From Bog-756 sp963769765 (GTDB taxonomy: Bacteria > Actinomycetota > Acidimicrobiia > Acidimicrobiales > RAAP-2), in NCBI GenBank assembly GCA_963769765.1, contig CAVYNA010000006.1:1-64000 (forward strand): 64,000 nucleotides of DNA, given 5' to 3'. The position numbers were made by a program, and so were the translations under genes. The notes under the pieces were generated by a model that saw nothing but the letters and a program-made list of their open reading frames with translations, made no database searches and had not been told where the DNA came from. Within the stretch, counting starts at the first letter, position 1. Every line of letters starts with the position of its first letter. Positions 59,370-64,000 of this stretch are shown here, in pieces.

Positions 59370-60091
59370 GCCAGTTCCGTGACCGCGGGATGGTGTTGCG
59401 GACCATCCGGCTGGGCGAGGCGGACCGGATCGTCGCCTTGATGACCGAGGACCACGGCAAGGTACGAGCGGTTGCGAAGGGCGTTCGGCGCACGAAGTCG
59501 AAGTTCGGCTCGCGGCTCGAGCCGCTCAGCCACGTGCACCTGCTCGCCTGGCAGGGTCGTGGTGACCTCGACACCATCAACCAGGTCGAGGTGATCGACA
59601 CCTTCAAGGTGGTGCGTGAGGACCTCGAACGGACCGCGGCGGCGATGTCGATGCTCGAGGTGGTCGACCAGATCGCCCAGGAGCGGCATGCGAACCCCCG
59701 CCTCTACGAGATGCTGGTGGGAGCGGTCGCGGCCCTCGAGGCCCACGACTCGCCGATGGTCGCTCCTGCGTTCTTCTTGAAGGTGCTCGCCCTCGAGGGA
59801 TCGGCCCCGATGCTGGACGCGTGCGTGTCCTGCGGCGAGGCCGATCCTGTCGTCCTCGTCGCCTTCGACCAGATCGAGGGCGGGGTGCTCTGTCGGGCGT
59901 GCCGGCGCGGCCGTCCGCTGTCGCCCGCCGGACTCGCCCTGGCCCGCCGCACGCTCGGCGGTGGGCTGGCCGGCGTCCTGGCCGAGCCGCGTTCGGCGGC
60001 CAGCGACGAGCTCGCGCAGCTTGCGACCGAGGCCATCGAGGTCCACCTCGACCGGCGGCTCAAGTCGGTGCGCGCCGGGCCGGTGACCTGA
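59366..60091 (+). CDS. recO: DNA repair protein RecO
   Basis: The 241-residue protein has an N-terminal OB fold (YRDRGMVLR-like FRDRGMVLRTIRLGEADRIV, GKVRAVAKGVRRTKSKFGSR), a helical middle and a zinc-type CVSCG with a later CRAC. RecO loads RecA on SSB-coated DNA with RecR. ATG 59366 overlaps the upstream stop. The next gene starts 3 bases after its stop. Confidence 0.94.
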   Translation: MSQFRDRGMVLRTIRLGEADRIVALMTEDHGKVRAVAKGVRRTKSKFGSRLEPLSHVHLLAWQGRGDLDTINQVEVIDTFKVVREDLERTAAAMSMLEVVDQIAQERHANPRLYEMLVGAVAALEAHDSPMVAPAFFLKVLALEGSAPMLDACVSCGEADPVVLVAFDQIEGGVLCRACRRGRPLSPAGLALARRTLGGGLAGVLAEPRSAASDELAQLATEAIEVHLDRRLKSVRAGPVT

Positions 60092-60094
60092 ACG

Positions 60095-61219
60095 GTGCCG
60101 CCCGGGGGGACCGGTTTCGGCGTCTACGTCCACGTGCCGTTCTGCCGGGCGCGCTGCGACTACTGCGCGTTCGCCACCTTCACCGATCGGGACCACCTGA
60201 TGGAGGCGTACGTCTCGGCCTGCCGCGCCGAGCTGGCCCGTGCGGTCGAATGCGAGGGGATCCCACCGGCGACCTCGCTCTACGTGGGCGGCGGCACGCC
60301 GTCGCGCCTGCCCGCCGACCTGCTCGCCGCACTGGTCGAAGCCGTCCCGCTCGCCGGCGGGGCCGAGGTGACCGTCGAGTGCAATCCCGAGGACGCGGCG
60401 CCCGAACGGCTCGGGGTCTGGCGAGCGGCCGGCGTGAACCGGGTCTCGCTCGGCATCCAGTCGACGGTCCCCCACGTGCTCGAAGGGCTCGGCCGGAGGC
60501 ACGGGACCGTCGAGGTCGGCGACGCGGTTGCCGCGGTGGTCGAGGCGGGCTTTCAGACCTGGAACGCCGACCTGATCATCGGCGGCGCCGGGGAGTCCGA
60601 CGCCGACTGGGACAAGAGCCTCGCAGCAGTGGTCGCCCTCGGGCCGCCGCACGTGAGCGCGTACCTGCTCACGGTCGAGCCGGGGACGCCGCTCGCCTCC
60701 GCGCACGACCGCCACCCCGCGGACGACGTGCTCGCCTCCCGATACGAGCGGACCGACGAGGTCCTGACTGCGAACGGGTACGAATGGGAGGAGCTCTCGA
60801 ACTGGGCGCGCCCCGGTCACGGCTGCCGGCACAACCAGCTCACCTGGGCACAGGGCGACTACCGGGGGATCGGATCAGCCGCACACTCGCACCGGTCGGG
60901 GCGCCGCTGGTGGAACGTTCGCACGCCCGACCGGTACGTGGCGTTGATCGGCAGCGGCCACAGCGCGGAGTCGGGCGCGGAGGTGCTCACGCCCGAAGCG
61001 CGCGCCCTCGAGGCGCTCGCACTGGGTCTCCGGACCCCGCTCGGCGTGCCCGCTTCCTCGCTGCCCGAGCTCGCCGAGCTCTCCGGGCTCGTCGCCAGAC
61101 AGGGCGGTCGCGCCGTCCTCACCGTCCGGGGCCGGTTGCTCGCCGACGCGGTGACCCGACGGCTCGTCGTCGGAGCGGGGGCCTTGCACCCAGCCGGTAC
61201 CATTCCCCCCGATGCCTGA
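60095..61219 (+). CDS. hemW: Radical SAM heme chaperone HemW (HemN-like)
   Basis: The 374-residue radical SAM protein has the cluster motif CRARCDYC (C17, C21, C24), YVGGGTPSRLPADLL, VECNPED and RVSLGIQST. The shorter length and lack of an extra N-terminal cysteine favour HemW (heme chaperone) over the oxygen-independent coproporphyrinogen oxidase HemN. GTG 60095 follows recO by 3 bases. The 3' end overlaps glyS by 8 bases. Confidence 0.92.
   Translation: MPPGGTGFGVYVHVPFCRARCDYCAFATFTDRDHLMEAYVSACRAELARAVECEGIPPATSLYVGGGTPSRLPADLLAALVEAVPLAGGAEVTVECNPEDAAPERLGVWRAAGVNRVSLGIQSTVPHVLEGLGRRHGTVEVGDAVAAVVEAGFQTWNADLIIGGAGESDADWDKSLAAVVALGPPHVSAYLLTVEPGTPLASAHDRHPADDVLASRYERTDEVLTANGYEWEELSNWARPGHGCRHNQLTWAQGDYRGIGSAAHSHRSGRRWWNVRTPDRYVALIGSGHSAESGAEVLTPEARALEALALGLRTPLGVPASSLPELAELSGLVARQGGRAVLTVRGRLLADAVTRRLVVGAGALHPAGTIPPDA
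61198..61203 (+). promoter_or_regulatory. Candidate -10 element (TACCAT) of glyS
   Basis: TACCAT lies inside the hemW 3' end, 8 bases before the glyS ATG at 61212. It is identical in sequence and spacing to the leuS element. Confidence 0.5.
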
Positions 61220-62522
61220 GCCCACCGACCTCATGGAGAAGGTGGTGGGGCTCTGCAAGCGCCGCGGGTTCATCTTCCAGTCGGCCGAGATCTACGGTGG
61301 CTTCCGCTCCACGTACGACTACGGCCCGCTCGGGGTCAACCTGCTCCGCAACGTGAAGAACGCCTGGTGGACGGCCATGGTCCAGCGACGGGACGACGTA
61401 GTCGGGCTCGACGCGGCGATCCTCTCGCCGCCGGCGGTGTGGGAGGCCTCCGGCCACCTGCACAACTTCACCGATCCCCTCGTCGACTGCCGCTCCTGTC
61501 ATCAGCGGTGGCGGGAGGACAAGATCGACGGGGTCTGCCCCGCCTGTGGCTCGACCGAGTTCACCGAGGCGCGCGCCTTCAACCTCATGTTCAAGACGCA
61601 CGCCGGGCCGATCGAGGACGAGGGCGCCGTCGCCTACCTCCGACCCGAGACGGCCCAGGGGATGTTCGTGAACTTCGCCAACGTCGTCCAGACGACGCGC
61701 AAGAGACCGCCGTTCGGCATCGCCCAGGTCGGCAAGTCGTTCCGGAACGAGATCACGCCGCAGAACTTCGTCTTCCGCACCCGTGAGTTCGAGCAGATGG
61801 AGATGGAGTACTTCGTGCCGCCCGACGAGGCGCCGCGGTGGTTCGAGTACTGGCTCGGCGAACGCTACCGCTGGTACACGGAGCTCGGCATCCCCGAGAC
61901 CGCCCTCCGGTTGCGGCACCACGATGCCGACGAGCTCTCGCACTACTCCGCGGCCACCGCGGACGTCGAATTCTCGTTCCCGTGGGGCTGGGACGAGCTC
62001 GAAGGGATCGCCAACCGCACCGACTTCGACCTCCGCGCGCATGGCGCGGCCTCGGGCGAGAAGCTCGAGTACTTCGACCAGGCGTCCGGTGAGCGGTACG
62101 TCCCCTACGTGATCGAGCCGGCCGCCGGTGCGACCCGGGCCATGATGGCCTTCCTGCTCGCGGCGTACGACGAGGACGAGGTCGGGGGCGAGGCACGCAC
62201 GGTGCTGCACCTCCACCCGAAGCTCGCCCCCTATCAGGTGGGCGTCCTGCCGCTCTCGAAGAAGGAGACCCTCGAGCCGCTCGCCCGCGAGGTCCTCGCG
62301 TCGCTGCAGCCGCACTTCATGTGCGACTACGACACGACCCAGTCGATCGGCCGGCGGTACCGCCGTCAGGACGAGATCGGGACGCCGTGGTGCGTGACGG
62401 TCGACTTCGACTCGCTGGAGGACCGGGCGGTCACCGTGCGCGACCGCGACACGACGGTCCAGGTCCGGGTGGGTGTCGACGACCTGGTCGACGAGGTGCG
62501 GAGCCGCTTCGACCAGTCCTGA
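61212..62522 (+). CDS. glyS: Glycyl-tRNA synthetase (dimeric alpha2 type)
   Basis: The 436-residue class II synthetase has motif 1 near the ILSPPAVWEASGHLHNFTDP region, zinc ligands CRSCH and CPACG, LRPETAQGMFVNFANV, motif 2 FRNEITPQNFVFRTREFEQM and motif 3 GATRAMMAFLLAAYDED. The C-terminal anticodon-binding domain (APYQVGVLPLSKKETLEPLA) ends normally. It charges tRNA-Gly. ATG 61212 is 8 bases after a TACCAT element identical in layout to that of leuS. Confidence 0.97.
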   Translation: MPEPTDLMEKVVGLCKRRGFIFQSAEIYGGFRSTYDYGPLGVNLLRNVKNAWWTAMVQRRDDVVGLDAAILSPPAVWEASGHLHNFTDPLVDCRSCHQRWREDKIDGVCPACGSTEFTEARAFNLMFKTHAGPIEDEGAVAYLRPETAQGMFVNFANVVQTTRKRPPFGIAQVGKSFRNEITPQNFVFRTREFEQMEMEYFVPPDEAPRWFEYWLGERYRWYTELGIPETALRLRHHDADELSHYSAATADVEFSFPWGWDELEGIANRTDFDLRAHGAASGEKLEYFDQASGERYVPYVIEPAAGATRAMMAFLLAAYDEDEVGGEARTVLHLHPKLAPYQVGVLPLSKKETLEPLAREVLASLQPHFMCDYDTTQSIGRRYRRQDEIGTPWCVTVDFDSLEDRAVTVRDRDTTVQVRVGVDDLVDEVRSRFDQS

Positions 62523-62540
62523 GGCTCCGCTTCGATTGGG

Positions 62541-62546
62541 TAGGCT
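62541..62546 (+). promoter_or_regulatory. Candidate -10 element (TAGGCT) of ppdK
   Basis: TAGGCT lies about 70 bases before ATG 62616. Here a leader with an AGGAGAG ribosome-binding site (62601-62607) is present, unlike the leaderless genes. Confidence 0.4.
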
Positions 62547-62615
62547 GGCACGTCGCCGCCCAGCCGCAACGTGACGCCGAACCGACCCAGCGTCCATGTC
62601 AGGAGAGCATCGCTG

Positions 62616-64000
62616 ATGCCGTTCGTCTTCGACTTCGACCACGCCCACCGCAAGCCGCCGATGGAGATGAAGGATCTGCTCGGTGGCAAGGGAGCGAATC
62701 TGGCCGAAATGACCTCCGTGCTCGGGCTCCCGGTCCCACCCGGGTTTTCGATCGCGACGACGGCGTGCCGCGCCTACATGGACGCCGGGTGGCCCGACGG
62801 CCTGGGCGGCGAGATCGGAAAGGCGAAGGCTCGGCTCGAGAAGAAGATGGGCAGCCGCATCGGCGATCCGGACGACCCGCTTCTCGTCTCGGTGCGCTCG
62901 GGCGCCAAATTCTCGATGCCCGGCATGATGGACACCGTCCTCAACCTCGGTCTCAACGACCGGTCGGTCGAGGGGCTCGCCAAACAGACCGACGACGAGC
63001 GCTTCGCGTTCGACTCCTACCGCCGCTTCGTCTCGATGTACGGACGGATCGTCCTCGGGATCGCCGGCGAGGAGTTCGACACCCTCCTCGAGGCCGCCAG
63101 AGAGCTCGCGGGGGCGACCTCCGACGCCGGCATCCCGGTCGAGCTGTTGCGCTATCTCGTCGACGCCTACCAGCAGATCGTCGAGCGCGTCACCGGGCGG
63201 CCGTTCCCGCAGGACCCCGACGAGCAGCTGCGCGGCGCGATCGAGGCGGTCTTCGCGTCGTGGAACGGGCCCCGCGCGATCGCGTACCGTGACCGCGAGC
63301 GCATCCCCCACGACCTCGGGACCGCGGTCAACGTGCAGGCCATGGTGTTCGGCAACCGCGACGTGCAGTCGGGGACCGGGGTGGGCTTCACACGCGACCC
63401 GGCAACCGGTGCCCGCGGGGAGTACGGCGACTTCCTCGTCAACGCCCAGGGTGAAGACGTCGTCGCCGGCATCCGCAACACCGAGCCCCTGAGCGCCATG
63501 AAACGGCAGTTCCCGAAGATCCACCGCGAGCTGCTCGAGATCTTCGCCCGGCTCGAGGCGCACTACCGGGACATGTGCGACACCGAGTTCACGATCGAGC
63601 AGGGAAAGCTCTGGATGCTCCAGACCCGGGTGGGCAAGCGCACCGGCCGGGCGGCGCTCAAGATGGCCGTCGACATGGTCGGCGAGGCCGGCATCGACCT
63701 CACCCGGGAGGAGGCGGTCGGCCGCATCACCGGCGAGCACCTCGAACAGGTCCTCCATCCGCAGTTCGCGGGTGACGTCCACGTCGCGCTGGCGACGGGT
63801 CTCGGGGCGTCGCCGGGGGCGGCCGTCGGGCGGGTCTACCTCACCGCCGACGCCGCGCAGGCCGCTGCCGAGCGCGGCGAACAGGTCGTGCTGGTGCGCA
63901 GCGAGACCTCCCCCGAGGACGTCCACGGCATGCTCGCCTCCGAAGGCATCCTCACCGCACGGGGCGGGCTGGTCAGCCATGCGGCCGTGGTCGCACGCGG
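62616..64000 (+). CDS. ppdK: Pyruvate phosphate dikinase (3' end outside window)
   Basis: The first 461 residues of a protein normally near 880-900 residues are visible. The N-terminal ATP-grasp part reads MKDLLGGKGANLAEMTSVLG, SVRSGAKFSMPGMMDTVLNL and GTGVGFTRDPATGARGEYGD. It ends in the phosphohistidine domain, GGLVSHAAVVARG, with the catalytic histidine near residue 455 as in characterised PPDKs. The enzyme interconverts pyruvate, ATP and Pi with phosphoenolpyruvate, AMP and PPi. AGGAGAG lies 8 bases before ATG 62616. The gene runs off the right edge. Confidence 0.95.
   Translation, partial: MPFVFDFDHAHRKPPMEMKDLLGGKGANLAEMTSVLGLPVPPGFSIATTACRAYMDAGWPDGLGGEIGKAKARLEKKMGSRIGDPDDPLLVSVRSGAKFSMPGMMDTVLNLGLNDRSVEGLAKQTDDERFAFDSYRRFVSMYGRIVLGIAGEEFDTLLEAARELAGATSDAGIPVELLRYLVDAYQQIVERVTGRPFPQDPDEQLRGAIEAVFASWNGPRAIAYRDRERIPHDLGTAVNVQAMVFGNRDVQSGTGVGFTRDPATGARGEYGDFLVNAQGEDVVAGIRNTEPLSAMKRQFPKIHRELLEIFARLEAHYRDMCDTEFTIEQGKLWMLQTRVGKRTGRAALKMAVDMVGEAGIDLTREEAVGRITGEHLEQVLHPQFAGDVHVALATGLGASPGAAVGRVYLTADAAQAAAERGEQVVLVRSETSPEDVHGMLASEGILTARGGLVSHAAVVAR

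Overview
The window is high-GC, densely packed DNA from an actinobacterium. The class Acidimicrobiia is a plausible placement, but that is inference. The clues are F420-dependent luciferase-like oxidoreductases, an ImuA-ImuB-DnaE2 mutasome under an actinobacterial-type LexA box, and a BldD-like regulator. Gene blocks also follow gene orders known from Mycobacterium. Start codons are often GTG, neighbouring genes commonly overlap by 1-4 bases (ATGA, GTGA, TGATG), and many genes have a TANNNT hexamer 6-9 bases before the start codon, which suggests leaderless transcripts.

Layout. 1-4562: visibly lower-GC accessory DNA, with a large helicase-nuclease gene broken by two frameshifts and a tyrosine integrase. 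It abuts an intact tRNA-Ala(GGC) at 4563-4636 and looks like the end of an integrated element extending left of the window. 4909-15766: a secreted or anchored protein, leuS, an F420 oxidoreductase, a DUF1707 protein, a PAC2 protein with a phosphotransferase, then thioredoxin-TPR, a FolP2-type protein and holA. 15976-21035: the leftward mutasome operon imuA-imuB-dnaE2. 21114-21344: an unassigned locus with an extended Shine-Dalgarno sequence, a foldable 100-nt element and a perfect 14-bp hairpin. 21393-26862: a leftward operon (unknown protein, TetR, CYP123-like P450, SDR, CYP51, ferredoxin, SnoaL-like). 26984-34346: a divergent rightward operon (beta-hydroxyacid dehydrogenase, ALDH, CMD-like, SDR, crotonase, LLM, thioesterase, lipoprotein). 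A 22-bp palindrome lies between the two. The core recalls the M. tuberculosis cyp51 neighbourhood (Rv0760c-Rv0771).

34401-46948: rpsT, lepA, a Wzt/Wzm polysaccharide exporter, a two-domain alpha/beta hydrolase, four glycosyltransferases, a PAP2 enzyme and a DtxR-family regulator with altered metal ligands. 47004-64000: a conserved actinobacterial core block: CIRCE-hrcA-dnaJ-rsmE, a bldD-like gene, an excisionase-fold HTH gene, HIT, phoH-ybeY-CNNM-era, dinG and a TauE permease on the other strand, then uppS-orf-recO-hemW-glyS and the 5' half of ppdK.

A technical pattern matters for reading the window. At least five otherwise well-conserved genes carry single-base frameshifts: the helicase (twice), dnaE2, an SDR, the substrate-binding lipoprotein and the double hydrolase. 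Several fall in GC runs. Sequencing or assembly error is the simplest explanation, so these genes should not be read as inactivated without checking.
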